Shown: positions 17,891 to 26,640 of the stretch, piece by piece
Layout of the letters: each line of letters begins with the position of its first letter
Numbering within the stretch: the stretch's first letter is position 1
Assembly (NCBI RefSeq): GCF_000154705.2
Contig: NZ_CM002917.1
Span: 3,607,853 to 3,671,852 of the forward strand
DNA length: 64,000 nt
Direction of reading: 5' to 3'
Source of the DNA: Hoeflea phototrophica DFL-43
GTDB lineage: Bacteria; Pseudomonadota; Alphaproteobacteria; Rhizobiales; Rhizobiaceae
Translations under genes and position numbers: made by a program
Notes under the pieces: generated by a model
The model's database searches: none
Told to the model about the DNA's origin: nothing
The model's input: the letters and a program-made list of their open reading frames with translations, nothing else

Positions 17891-19468
17891 TCATGTAACG
17901 GCGCCTGCGGATGGTTCTTCACCCGCAGTTGCTTTGCTCAACAGCTTGATTCCGGAATCCTCCAGGAACTCGGGCTTGCCGAAGTAAAATCCCTGCAAGC
18001 AGTCACACCCGGCCGCCAACGCCCGCAACCTGTCTTCTTCCGTTTCTATCCCCTCCGCGATGACTGATTTTCCCGAGCGCCGGGAAATCTCCACCACAGC
18101 GCTGACAAAAACGTCGGTGACGACATCATTGCCCAGCGAATTGACGAAGCTCTTGTCGATCTTGATGATGTCAAAGGGCAGCATACGCAGCTGGTTAAAC
18201 TCCGAATACCCCATGCCAAAGTCATCCAGAGCAATGCGGAACCCGTGTGCCTGCAACGCAGAGAGGCGCTTGGCATTGTCGGCGCTGCAGATCAAGGAGG
18301 CGCTTTCCGTGACCTCCAGAACAATTCGGCAAGGATCCACGCCGGTTTCGCTCAGTATGCCCAACAGTCTGTCGACCAGGTCGGGGGCAGCGACCTGGTT
18401 GGCTGAAATGTTCACATTGACTGAAACCTTGGGCAGCTTCTCAAGATCCTCACACACCTGCCTGACAACGTAACATCCAACATCTGAAATGAGGCCGGCC
18501 CGCTCGGCAATAGGGATGAAGACATCCGGAGTAATCACGCCCCGAAGGCTGTGATGCCATCGAAGCAGCGCCTCATAGGCAACCAGGTCCCCATTCACAC
18601 CGACAATCGGCTGATACGCCACACGCAAGTGCTTGAGCAGAATGGCGGCGCGCAGCTCCCGCATCAGTGTCTTTTCGTTGCGAACATCTGTCAGCATCGC
18701 TTCGGCATACATTGTCGATTGAGCCCGGCCGTTTTTCTTCGAAGCATAAAGCGCCATATCGGCATTGGCGACCAGAGCACCCCAGGTCTTTCCATGGCGC
18801 GGAGCCATTGCAATTCCAACGGATGCACTGACCATCAGTCGCTGAGTGCCGATATCCAGTCCTTGGGCAAGCCGTTCGACGAATTCCGAACAGCGCTTCT
18901 GCGCGAACGCTTCCGTTATCGGGTCGGAATGCTCGACGAACACGGCGAACTCATCACCACCGAGCCGGCCTACCCATCCATCCGGGAAGCTGGCCTCGAG
19001 CTGCTGGGCGAAGAAGCAGAGAACACGATCTCCGATTGGATGGCCGTGCGTGTCATTGACTTGCTTGAAATGATCAATGTCGACGAGAAAAAGAGCGGCA
19101 AAACGCTTGCGGCCTCGTACCTCGAGAACGGATTTGGTCGCGGTGACAAATCTCTCCCGGTTGAGGGCGCCGGTCAGGGCGTCCCGTTCGAACTGGGCGA
19201 CAACCTTCTTGTGCTTCTTCTTCAGCTTGGCGACTTGATTGCGCAGCGCCAAAACCGCCAAACCCAGATACAATATGGCCCCGGCTCCACCAATGGCAGC
19301 AAGCGCCAGCCAATCGGGATGCACAATATCTTTCGCACCCGAAATGGGAACGCCAAGCAGCTGGTCGGCAGCCATGAACGAGCCGATAAGCACAAGGATC
19401 AGGAAACCGAAAACCAGCTCACTGGCTCCGCCAAAATGACCCCGTTTCTTAAGACTGCGTGTATCCAT
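17891..19468 (-). CDS. membrane-bound GGDEF-EAL cyclic-di-GMP enzyme
   Basis: A 525-residue inner-membrane protein from ATG 19468. Two transmembrane helices (about residues 15-35 and 50-72) are followed by a short coiled coil, a GGDEF domain with intact RLGGDEFAVF near 182, and an EAL domain with intact YEALLRW near 304, DDFGMGYS near 420, KIDKSF near 440 and the AEGIET loop near 475. Both synthesis and breakdown of cyclic-di-GMP are therefore possible. There is no periplasmic sensor of note. The frame stays open upstream to 20080, but that part overlaps the glycosyltransferase gene and is not protein-like; ATG 19593 is the main alternative start. Confidence 0.9.
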   Translation of the reverse strand: MDTRSLKKRGHFGGASELVFGFLILVLIGSFMAADQLLGVPISGAKDIVHPDWLALAAIGGAGAILYLGLAVLALRNQVAKLKKKHKKVVAQFERDALTGALNRERFVTATKSVLEVRGRKRFAALFLVDIDHFKQVNDTHGHPIGDRVLCFFAQQLEASFPDGWVGRLGGDEFAVFVEHSDPITEAFAQKRCSEFVERLAQGLDIGTQRLMVSASVGIAMAPRHGKTWGALVANADMALYASKKNGRAQSTMYAEAMLTDVRNEKTLMRELRAAILLKHLRVAYQPIVGVNGDLVAYEALLRWHHSLRGVITPDVFIPIAERAGLISDVGCYVVRQVCEDLEKLPKVSVNVNISANQVAAPDLVDRLLGILSETGVDPCRIVLEVTESASLICSADNAKRLSALQAHGFRIALDDFGMGYSEFNQLRMLPFDIIKIDKSFVNSLGNDVVTDVFVSAVVEISRRSGKSVIAEGIETEEDRLRALAAGCDCLQGFYFGKPEFLEDSGIKLLSKATAGEEPSAGAVT

Positions 19469-19678
19469 GCCCGATCGCGAGGCCTCCGAGATTTCAGCCG
19501 CTGACAGCAAATGCCGGCTTGTCACCAATGCTCCCTTTGAGCGGGAAACCCGGCCAATCAGAAACCTTGCCCTGTTAAACGCGTCCAGCATCCTGCACGG
19601 AAGTATTGTCTTTGCAGAACAGAATGGTGTTGCGGCTCTGACTAGCACCATTAGGTTAAGCCTTGCCGCCGGGCCCAC

Positions 19679-19692
19679 TGCAAGTTCTTGCA
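19679..19692. repeat. 14-bp inverted repeat in the gap before the GGDEF-EAL gene
   Basis: TGCAAG-TT-CTTGCA. It sits in the 283-base space 19469-19751, otherwise without recognisable signals. It could be an operator; no regulator is next to it. Confidence 0.35.
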
Positions 19693-19751
19693 ATCCCCTC
19701 GACGAGGACAAAGGTGCCTGGGGACACGATGGTGGAAAATGACCGCCGGAT

Positions 19752-20765
19752 TCAGGGCCGGTCGATACCGTAACTCTTGTAGACGGCATCCATGAACTGG
19801 CGCGCACAGGCTTGCCAAGAAAACGCCATCGCCCGGTCTCTTGCGTCATCCCGGGAAAGATCAAGGCAGGCCAACGCCGCCTTGCGAAGATCTTCGTCGA
19901 CAATGCCCGCTGCACTCTCGCCAATGATGTCCTTGGGGCCGGTGACCGGATAGGCGGCGATGGGAACCCCCGAAGCCAGCGCCTCCAGAAGCACAAGACC
20001 GAACGTGTCGGTGCGTGAGGGAAACACGAACACATCGCCCATCGCATAAAGCGCCGCAAGCTCCCGCCCGGATTTTGCACCGGTGAAGGTCACATCGGAA
20101 TAGCGCGCTCTGAAATCATCGAGTTGCGGCCCGTCCCCGACCACCAGCTTGCTACCGGGCAGATCCATCTCCAGAAAAGCCTCGACATTCTTCTCCACCG
20201 CCATCCGCCCGACATGCAGAAAAACCGGACGCGGCAAATCGAGCGGTGGCGGATAGTCCGGATTGAAAAGCGTGGTGTCGACACCGCGCGACCAGATGTG
20301 CAGGTTTTCAAATCCCTTGCCGGCGAGCTCCCTGCGCAGGGATTCTGTGGCCACAAAACACCCTCGCCCGGAATTGTGAAAGCGTCGCATGACCGCATAC
20401 ATCCAGGCCTCGGGAACCGGCAACCGTGCGGAAACATATTCTGGAAAGCGGGTGTGATAGCTGGTCGTGTAGCCATCCTGTTTGCGCGCGACCAAGCGCG
20501 CCAGCATGCCAAGCGGCCCTTCGGTGGCAATCTGGATGAAGTCAGGCGCCGATTGCGCGATGCGCCTCGAAACCCGCCAGGGCGTGGCCAGCGCCAGCCG
20601 GATTTCAGGATAGCCCGGCATCGGAACGGTGCGAAACTCCGCCGGTGAAAGAATGTCGACTTCGACATTCAGCGCTTCCAGATCGCGGACCAGATGTTCG
20701 ATCGAACGCACGACACCATTGATCTGCGGCCGCCAGGCATCGGTGACTATGAGCAATTTGGGCAT
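19752..20765 (-). CDS. glycosyltransferase family 4
   Basis: A 337-residue GT-B enzyme. The N-terminal domain begins LLIVTDAWRPQINGVVRSI, typical of retaining mannosyl/glucosyltransferases, and the donor-binding domain carries FLHVGRMAVEKNVEAFL near 185 and the E-x7-E-like segment FPSRTDTFGLVLLEAL near 250-266 (Asp replaces the first Glu). It likely transfers a hexose from a nucleotide sugar to a lipid or polysaccharide acceptor on the cytoplasmic face. Acceptor and sugar cannot be told. It starts at ATG 20765 and is read toward the GGDEF-EAL gene. Confidence 0.87.
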   Translation of the reverse strand: MPKLLIVTDAWRPQINGVVRSIEHLVRDLEALNVEVDILSPAEFRTVPMPGYPEIRLALATPWRVSRRIAQSAPDFIQIATEGPLGMLARLVARKQDGYTTSYHTRFPEYVSARLPVPEAWMYAVMRRFHNSGRGCFVATESLRRELAGKGFENLHIWSRGVDTTLFNPDYPPPLDLPRPVFLHVGRMAVEKNVEAFLEMDLPGSKLVVGDGPQLDDFRARYSDVTFTGAKSGRELAALYAMGDVFVFPSRTDTFGLVLLEALASGVPIAAYPVTGPKDIIGESAAGIVDEDLRKAALACLDLSRDDARDRAMAFSWQACARQFMDAVYKSYGIDRP

Positions 20766-20789
20766 ACACCGGTCCGCTTGAGCTGTGGG

Positions 20790-20801
20790 CCGTGATCACG
20801 G
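20790..20801. promoter_or_regulatory. 12-bp perfect palindrome upstream of the glycosyltransferase
   Basis: CCGTGATCACGG lies 25 bases before the glycosyltransferase start, a plausible operator position. No partner regulator is evident. Confidence 0.3.
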
Positions 20802-20905
20802 ATGACACCTCTTAGCTTCGCCATGAGCGTTGATCAACACCGGTTCCGCCTGTTGCAAACACCAGATTTCCGGCAGCCCGAGGCTCGGAGCCCGTCCCTA
20901 AACCG

Positions 20906-21274
20906 CTACTGTGACGCTCTGAAGACACTCAGCTTGAGAAAGGCGATCAGCATCGCCAGTGCCAAGGTTGGGCCTGCGCCATTGCCCAGCATTGCGTCAT
21001 TGTCTTGCAAGTCGGATTGCCTGAGCGTGCACGTCCATTCGCCATCCCCCTCACGCGCCGTTCCCTTGAGCACAATCGACCAATCGGGAAGATGCGTGTT
21101 GACCAGATGCAAGACGGCCTCCGTCGGGTGGCGGTCGGCCAAGGGACCGGATTCGCCGAAATTTTCGTCAGGAAACGCAGACTGAAGCGCACTGATGACA
21201 TCCTGGTAGAGGCCGGCATCCAGGGTATTCGCCTGCAACACCTTGGTGAATACGTCGGTCAGGCCATTGATCAC
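20906..21274 (-). CDS. hypothetical protein
   Basis: A 122-residue protein from GTG 21274, chosen because GGGAG lies 6 bases upstream; a longer reading from 21361 has no such site. Visible features are an N-terminal helix (LTDVFTKVLQANTLDAGLYQDVISALQSAF), a middle beta-rich stretch with DWSIVLKGTAREGDGEWTCTL, and a hydrophobic C-terminal helix (GPTLALAMLIAFLKLSVF) that could anchor it to the membrane. I do not recognise the family. It lies 83 bases after the site-2 protease on the same strand, so they may be co-transcribed. Confidence 0.6.
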   Translation of the reverse strand: MINGLTDVFTKVLQANTLDAGLYQDVISALQSAFPDENFGESGPLADRHPTEAVLHLVNTHLPDWSIVLKGTAREGDGEWTCTLRQSDLQDNDAMLGNGAGPTLALAMLIAFLKLSVFRASQ

Positions 21275-21357
21275 GCTGGTCTCCCATCTGTTTGAACTCG
21301 GTTTCCGGCTCCGTCGCCTACCATCATCCGGATTGACCGGGCTGGCGTTGACCAAGA

Positions 21358-22503
21358 TCAAGACTGGCTGCGAATCTTCGGACCCAGTTCCTGCTGCAAC
21401 GCCAGATGATGGGTGAGATCGGACAGCGAAATCACACCAAGCAGCTGATCGCCCTGGACAACCAGCAACTTGCGCCGCGCGGCCGTGGCCAGTGATTTGA
21501 AAACAGCTTCAAGCGGGGCATCCGGTGCAACCGAATTGTCAGGCCCAAGCGGCACGGTGATCTCTTGCACCTGCTTTGTTGCCCAATCTGCACGGTCGAC
21601 CGATCTCGCCCCGGCAATGTCGGCATAGCCCAACAGCCGCTCACCAGACAGCACCGGGACGAAGCTGACGCCATGGCGCAGCATCACATCATCCACCAGT
21701 TCGGAAATCGTCGCATCGGAGGCGACCGTCCAGACCGTTTCACTCATCAGCACCCGCGCCGTCTTGCCACGCAACGCCGCCTTGATCAGCAGGTTCTGGT
21801 AGCTGCCACTGGAGGCGTTGAGGATGAAGAACCCGATCAGAATTTGCCAGAAGCCTCCCACGCCCTGCCCGCCAAACACCGCCAGCGCGCCACTCACCAT
21901 CAGGAACAGGCCGAAGAATGTACCGATACGGCTCGAGATCCGGGTGGCCCGCAACAGATCGCCGGTGACACCCCAGATCACCGCGCGCAACATCCGCCCG
22001 CCATCAAGCGGAAACGCCGGAAACAGATTGAAAACAGCCAGAACAAGATTGATCAGCGCCAGATAGCCGAACACGGCGCCAGCGATGCTGGCATCCGGAC
22101 CACCGCCGGACAGGCTTGATGCAATATTGAAGAAGCCCGCAAGCAGCAGGCTCATCAGCGGCCCGGCAATGGCGATCTGGAACTCGGATTTCGGATCGTG
22201 TGGTTCTTCTTCAAGTTCGGCAACGCCTCCGAAAATGAAAAGCGTGATGCCGCCCACGCCCAGACCATGGGACCGGGCAATCAGCGAATGCGACAACTCA
22301 TGCAGGATCAGCGAAGCGAACATGCCCAGCATCGCGACAATGCCGAGCACGGTGTAGAACGAGCCCGAGAGCCCCGGAAGAACCTGGGGGAAATAGGATG
22401 TCGACAGGCTCCAGACAATCAGGGCAGCGATCAGCAACCAGCTTGGATCGACCTTGAGTTTGAAACCGAATATCTCGAAAATCTGAACAGCATTCTTGAA
22501 CAT
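21358..22503 (-). CDS. site-2 protease (M50) with C-terminal CBS domains
   Basis: A 381-residue membrane metalloprotease from ATG 22503 with GGGAG 5 bases upstream. Six hydrophobic segments carry the zinc motif HELSH at residues 68-72 and the third-ligand motif FPLDGGRML near 172. Two CBS modules follow (about residues 245-375, with VLMSETVWTVASDATISELV and VVQGDQLLGVISLSDLTHHL), as in the Rip3-like branch. These proteases cut substrates within the membrane, and CBS domains usually sense adenine nucleotides. No anti-sigma partner is visible nearby. Confidence 0.9.
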   Translation of the reverse strand: MFKNAVQIFEIFGFKLKVDPSWLLIAALIVWSLSTSYFPQVLPGLSGSFYTVLGIVAMLGMFASLILHELSHSLIARSHGLGVGGITLFIFGGVAELEEEPHDPKSEFQIAIAGPLMSLLLAGFFNIASSLSGGGPDASIAGAVFGYLALINLVLAVFNLFPAFPLDGGRMLRAVIWGVTGDLLRATRISSRIGTFFGLFLMVSGALAVFGGQGVGGFWQILIGFFILNASSGSYQNLLIKAALRGKTARVLMSETVWTVASDATISELVDDVMLRHGVSFVPVLSGERLLGYADIAGARSVDRADWATKQVQEITVPLGPDNSVAPDAPLEAVFKSLATAARRKLLVVQGDQLLGVISLSDLTHHLALQQELGPKIRSQS

Positions 22504-22634
22504 GACATCTCCCAGTCGCTCTGACCCGGGCATCATGCACCAGACCGGACCCACCGGTATTGATCGACATCATCTCGCTGGCTGGCCACCTCAAGAAGAG
22601 GCCATCCAGGGTGTTCCCCGCCTGGGAATCAAGC

Positions 22635-23534
22635 CTACTCCAGCCGTGCGGGAAATCCGTCGGCGCGCAGGTCGGTGCCCAAGCGGTCTTCAAGCAGCTT
22701 GGCGATCATCGGCGACTGCGCGTCTCCGCCATAGGCCGCCTTGGCCTCGACATAGGTCTGCTCGGTCATCGAGGCCAGTTCCAGCGGCACGCCGAATTCC
22801 CGGCCGAATTCCATCGCAAAGCCGAGATCCTTGAGCGCCAGGTCGATGTTGAAGGCAATGTCGTAGGATCCGTTGAGGATCAGCGCGCCCTCGGTCTCGT
22901 GCACGAAGGAATTGCCCGACGACGCCTTGATCGCCGCCCAGGCCTGAGCGAGATCAAGACCGCCACGCTTGGCCAGCATCAGCGCCTCGCCGCAGGCCTT
23001 CAAATGAATGAAGGCCAGCATGTTGGTGATCACCTTGATGATCGAGGAATTGCCGAGCGGCCCCATGTGGAAGATCTGGTTGCCCATCGCCTGCAGCGCC
23101 GGCAGGTGCAGGTCGAACAGGTCCTTGTCGCCGCCCGCCAGCATGGTGATCTGCCCTTGCGCCGCCAGATGCACGCCGCCGGTCACCGGCAGTTCCATGG
23201 TGCGCACCCCCTTTTTGGCTGCGACCTCCCCAAGCCGCAGGATCTCGTCCCGGCCGAGCGTTGACATCTCGATCCAGGTGGACCCGGCCTTAGCCGTTGT
23301 CAGGACCTCCATGAGCACCTTCTCAGACACTGCCGGCGACGGCAGGCAAGTGACGATGGCGTCGCAGTCGCGTGCCAACTCCGCCGGCGTCGCCGCCCAG
23401 ACGCCGCCCATGTCGACATGGCGTTTGCCAAGCGATGGATCGAGGTCATTGACCGTAACCTCGAAGCCCGCTTTGAGCATGCTTACGGCCAGATGGCCGC
23501 CAAGATTGCCCAGCCCGATAAATCCGTAGCGCAT
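22635..23534 (-). CDS. NAD(P)-dependent beta-hydroxyacid dehydrogenase (3-hydroxyisobutyrate dehydrogenase family)
   Basis: A 299-residue cytosolic enzyme from ATG 23534 with AGGGACGG upstream. It has the N-terminal dinucleotide motif GFIGLGNLGGHLA, the substrate loop ELPVTGGVHLAAQGQI near 120, and the catalytic Lys in SIIKVITNML near 170. The family oxidises 3-hydroxyisobutyrate, tartronate semialdehyde or similar acids. It is the last gene of the minus-strand run that begins with the two DMGDH-like flavoenzymes, 44 bases behind the aldehyde dehydrogenase, so it probably works on a downstream carbon fragment of the same substrate. Confidence 0.87.
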   Translation of the reverse strand: MRYGFIGLGNLGGHLAVSMLKAGFEVTVNDLDPSLGKRHVDMGGVWAATPAELARDCDAIVTCLPSPAVSEKVLMEVLTTAKAGSTWIEMSTLGRDEILRLGEVAAKKGVRTMELPVTGGVHLAAQGQITMLAGGDKDLFDLHLPALQAMGNQIFHMGPLGNSSIIKVITNMLAFIHLKACGEALMLAKRGGLDLAQAWAAIKASSGNSFVHETEGALILNGSYDIAFNIDLALKDLGFAMEFGREFGVPLELASMTEQTYVEAKAAYGGDAQSPMIAKLLEDRLGTDLRADGFPARLE

Positions 23535-23578
23535 TTGTCCGTCCCTGATTTTGAAGCTTTGTGAGAATGCTGACGCCG

Positions 23579-25015
23579 CTAGCCGTGGCCGATCAGCGCC
23601 TTGGTTTCGAGATAGTCGTGCATGCCCCAATCGGCATATTCACGGCCGTTGCCCGATTGTTTGTAGCCGCCGAATGGCGCGAACATGTCCCAGTCGGGGT
23701 AGTTGATATGCACCTGGCCGGCATGCATCTGCCGGGCGATTGAGCGCGCATGGTCCAGATCGCCTGACTGCACATAGGCCGCGAGCCCATAGACCGTGTC
23801 ATTGGCAATCCGCACGGCCTCGTCCTCGCTGCCATAGGGCATGATGGCGAGCACAGGACCGAAAATTTCCTCGCGCGCGATCCGCATGTCATGCGTGACA
23901 GCACCAAACACTGTCGGCTTGACATAATAGCCCTGGTTGAGCCCGTCGGGCTTGTCGCGTCCTCCGCTCACCAGAGTGGCCCCGTCCTGAATGCCCGAGG
24001 CAATCAGCGCCTGGATCTTGTCATACTGGACCTGGCTGATCACCGGACCGAGATCGGTATCCGCCGCCAGCGGATCACCCGTCACAAGCCCTTCGGCAGC
24101 CTGCTTGGCAATGGCAAGGGCCTCTTCATGGCGGCCCTCGGGCACCAGCATCCGGGTCGGTGAATCACAGGACTGGCCGCTGTTGCCGAAGCAGAGCTCG
24201 ACACCGGTTTTGACGGCGGCTTCAAGCTCGGCATCATCCAGGATAATGTTGGGCGACTTCCCGCCGAGTTCCTGCGCCACCCGCTTGACCGTATCGGCGG
24301 CTGACTTGGCCACCAGGATCCCCGCCCGCGTCGACCCGGTGAACGAGACAATGTCGATTTCGGGATGCGAACTCAGCACCTGCCCAACACCGGGTCCATC
24401 ACCATTGACCAGATTGAACACGCCCGCAGGCACACCGGCCTCGTGCATGATCTCGGCAAACACGATCCCGCTCAATGGCGCGATCTCGCTCGGTTTGAGC
24501 ACCACGGTGCAGCCAGCAGCGATCGCCGGCGCCACCTTGCAGGCAATCTGGTTCATCGGCCAGTTCCACGGCGTGATCAGGCCGGCGACCCCGATGGCCT
24601 CTTTCACAATCCGGGTGGTTCCGCGCTGCTCCTCGAACGCAAAACTCTCAAGCGCTGTTATGGTCGCCTCGATATGTCCGAGGCCGGAACCTGCCTGGTC
24701 GGACCGCGCCATACCCGCGGGCGCTCCCATTTCCATGGTGATGGCGTCAGCGATCTCCTCAATTCGCGCTTCGTAAACATCGCGGATCCGGCGCAGAAGC
24801 GTAAGGCGATCATCCTTGCTGGTCGCGCTGAAGCCTGCGAAAGCGGCACGTGCCGCCATGATCGCCTTCTCAGCGTCCTCAGGGCTGCCGATTGCGACCT
24901 TGGCCACGCTGGCTTCCGTTGCGGGATTGATCACATCCAGCAACGACGCGCCCGATGATGGCGAAACCCATTCGCCATTGATGTAGAATCGCCCGGTATT
25001 GTCGCTGATCGCCAT
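23579..25015 (-). CDS. aldehyde dehydrogenase family protein
   Basis: A 478-residue NAD(P)+-dependent enzyme of normal length. Residues PWNWPMNQIACKVAPAI near 150 contact the cofactor, the general base Glu is in ELGGKSPNI near 248, and the nucleophile Cys is in NSGQSCDSPTRM near 282. Substrate is not readable from sequence; betaine aldehyde, methylmalonate-semialdehyde and other small aldehydes are all possible. It lies 10 bases downstream of the MttB-family gene and so belongs to the same operon. Confidence 0.9.
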   Translation of the reverse strand: MAISDNTGRFYINGEWVSPSSGASLLDVINPATEASVAKVAIGSPEDAEKAIMAARAAFAGFSATSKDDRLTLLRRIRDVYEARIEEIADAITMEMGAPAGMARSDQAGSGLGHIEATITALESFAFEEQRGTTRIVKEAIGVAGLITPWNWPMNQIACKVAPAIAAGCTVVLKPSEIAPLSGIVFAEIMHEAGVPAGVFNLVNGDGPGVGQVLSSHPEIDIVSFTGSTRAGILVAKSAADTVKRVAQELGGKSPNIILDDAELEAAVKTGVELCFGNSGQSCDSPTRMLVPEGRHEEALAIAKQAAEGLVTGDPLAADTDLGPVISQVQYDKIQALIASGIQDGATLVSGGRDKPDGLNQGYYVKPTVFGAVTHDMRIAREEIFGPVLAIMPYGSEDEAVRIANDTVYGLAAYVQSGDLDHARSIARQMHAGQVHINYPDWDMFAPFGGYKQSGNGREYADWGMHDYLETKALIGHG

Positions 25016-25025
25016 GAAACTGCCT

Positions 25026-26606
25026 TTAAATATAAATGTTGAAGGCCGCCCTGAGAGCTGCGTCGGTCACAGGATCAAACAGCGGTACAGTTGATTGATC
25101 AAGGATTCGGTTCTTTCGGGCAATGGCTTTCTGCACCAGATCCGGTTTGCCAATCTCCACCCACTCTTTCGGGCTGGTCCGGTCAGCGAGCACCGGATAG
25201 ATATATTCGGTCTGCATCACGCTCAACGTCTGGGAATGCCCGAGGTAATGCCCCGGCCCTTCCAGACAAACTTCCCGCATTGCTTCCAGACTAACGCTGT
25301 CCTCGGTCACATCGATCCCGCGGACGCAGCGCAGCACCTGGCCCAGCATATCATCGCCAAGCACCAGCGATTCCATGCAGAACCCCAGCAGCGACGCATG
25401 CATACCGACGGACTCATAGACCATGTTGAGCCCACTCAACCCCGCCATGACGTTTGAGGTCGCCTGCTCCCAACCGGCCTGCATGTCGGGCAGCTTGGAA
25501 TCGGCAATGCCCGCAGCCGCGCCACCCGGCAGGCCATAGAACCGGTGCATCTGGGCACAGCCCGCAGTCAGCAGCGCCTGCTCGCCCGATCCGCCCGACA
25601 TTGCCCCCGAACGAAGGTCGGACACGAACGGCCAGGTGCCGAACACCGCCGGATGGCCCGGCGCCATGGCATTGACATAGACAACGCCCGCCAGGCATTC
25701 GGCCACCGCCTGCACGATCGCGGTAGCGAGCGGCGCCGGCGCGGTTGCGCCCGCCTGCCCGGCTGACAATAGCAGCACCGGCATGCCCGCACGGATGCAG
25801 TTCTCCATGGTGATGCAGCTCTCTTCCGCAAATTTCATCGGCGGAACCACGAAGCAGTTGGAATTGGAGACGAACGGCCTAGCACGCCATGCCTCTTCCC
25901 CGCCTGCCACCGTGTGAAGAAAATCCATGCAGCCGGCAATATGGGACGGATCGGAGAAGCTGGTCCCGACATGCTTGGTGGTGCCGCCGCAACAGGCATA
26001 GAGCGTGTTGATGTCCATCTCGAAATTGTCCACCACATCGCGGCAGACCATGGCGCGCTGAAAGAAATGGACATTGTCCAGCGCATGGGTGATCCGCGAC
26101 GCCTCAAACAGATCCTTGGCGGTGGATTCGCGGTAGGTCCGGGTTTCGACATCCACCACATGCACCGCGGCGCCGGCTGTGCCGTAATGCACCCGTGTGC
26201 CCGAGAGATCGAGGTCATAGGCAGGATCGCGGCCATGCAGCACCACATCCTTTTTTGCCAAGGCCAGCATGTCCTCGACCAGCGCGCGCGGAAACCGGAG
26301 CCGCCCGTCATCGCCGAGGATCGCACCGGCCCCGGTCATGATCTCGATGCCCGAGGGCGGTGCCTGCGACAGGCCGATGGTTTCAAGCGCGTCGAGCGCT
26401 GCCTCATGGATGCGCAGAACATTGGCCTCACTGAGCGCCGAATACTGGCCACCACTCATACCGGGCCGGACCGGCCTGAGATTAGCGGCGAGAGGGGCCG
26501 TGCGGACAGCGACACGTCCCGCACGACCGCCGGAGCGGCGTCCCTGTTTTTCCGCGACCGGTGCCTCGATCAAGGTATCAGCCAGTGGCTCAAGTGTTGG
26601 TTCCAT
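25026..26606 (-). CDS. MttB-family (trimethylamine methyltransferase-like) protein without pyrrolysine
   Basis: A 526-residue protein from ATG 26606, chosen because GGAG lies 6 bases upstream (an ATG 12 bases earlier is possible). After a basic Gly/Arg-rich N-terminal stretch (about residues 20-50) comes the MttB TIM-barrel: SGGQYSALSEANVLRIHEAA, RVHYGTAGAAVHVVD near 150, the MSGGSGEQALLTAGCAQMHRFYG segment near 340, and a C-terminal LGHSQTLSVMQTEY. The frame is uninterrupted, so no in-frame TAG is read as pyrrolysine, as in glycine betaine, proline betaine and carnitine demethylases of this superfamily. Those need a corrinoid partner, which is absent here. Neighbouring DMGDH-like genes suggest a methylated amine as substrate. 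Confidence 0.88.
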   Translation of the reverse strand: MEPTLEPLADTLIEAPVAEKQGRRSGGRAGRVAVRTAPLAANLRPVRPGMSGGQYSALSEANVLRIHEAALDALETIGLSQAPPSGIEIMTGAGAILGDDGRLRFPRALVEDMLALAKKDVVLHGRDPAYDLDLSGTRVHYGTAGAAVHVVDVETRTYRESTAKDLFEASRITHALDNVHFFQRAMVCRDVVDNFEMDINTLYACCGGTTKHVGTSFSDPSHIAGCMDFLHTVAGGEEAWRARPFVSNSNCFVVPPMKFAEESCITMENCIRAGMPVLLLSAGQAGATAPAPLATAIVQAVAECLAGVVYVNAMAPGHPAVFGTWPFVSDLRSGAMSGGSGEQALLTAGCAQMHRFYGLPGGAAAGIADSKLPDMQAGWEQATSNVMAGLSGLNMVYESVGMHASLLGFCMESLVLGDDMLGQVLRCVRGIDVTEDSVSLEAMREVCLEGPGHYLGHSQTLSVMQTEYIYPVLADRTSPKEWVEIGKPDLVQKAIARKNRILDQSTVPLFDPVTDAALRAAFNIYI

Positions 26607-26640
26607 TGCGGTCTCCATTGGGTCCGAAGCAAATTCCAAT

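Noticed and set aside
19469..20080. N-terminal extension of the GGDEF-EAL protein
   Set aside because: It overlaps the glycosyltransferase in another frame and is Pro/Arg/Ser-rich nonsense; the transmembrane start at 19468 is natural.
25026..26606. Pyrrolysine use in the MttB-like gene
   Set aside because: No in-frame TAG interrupts the gene, and no pyl genes are seen.
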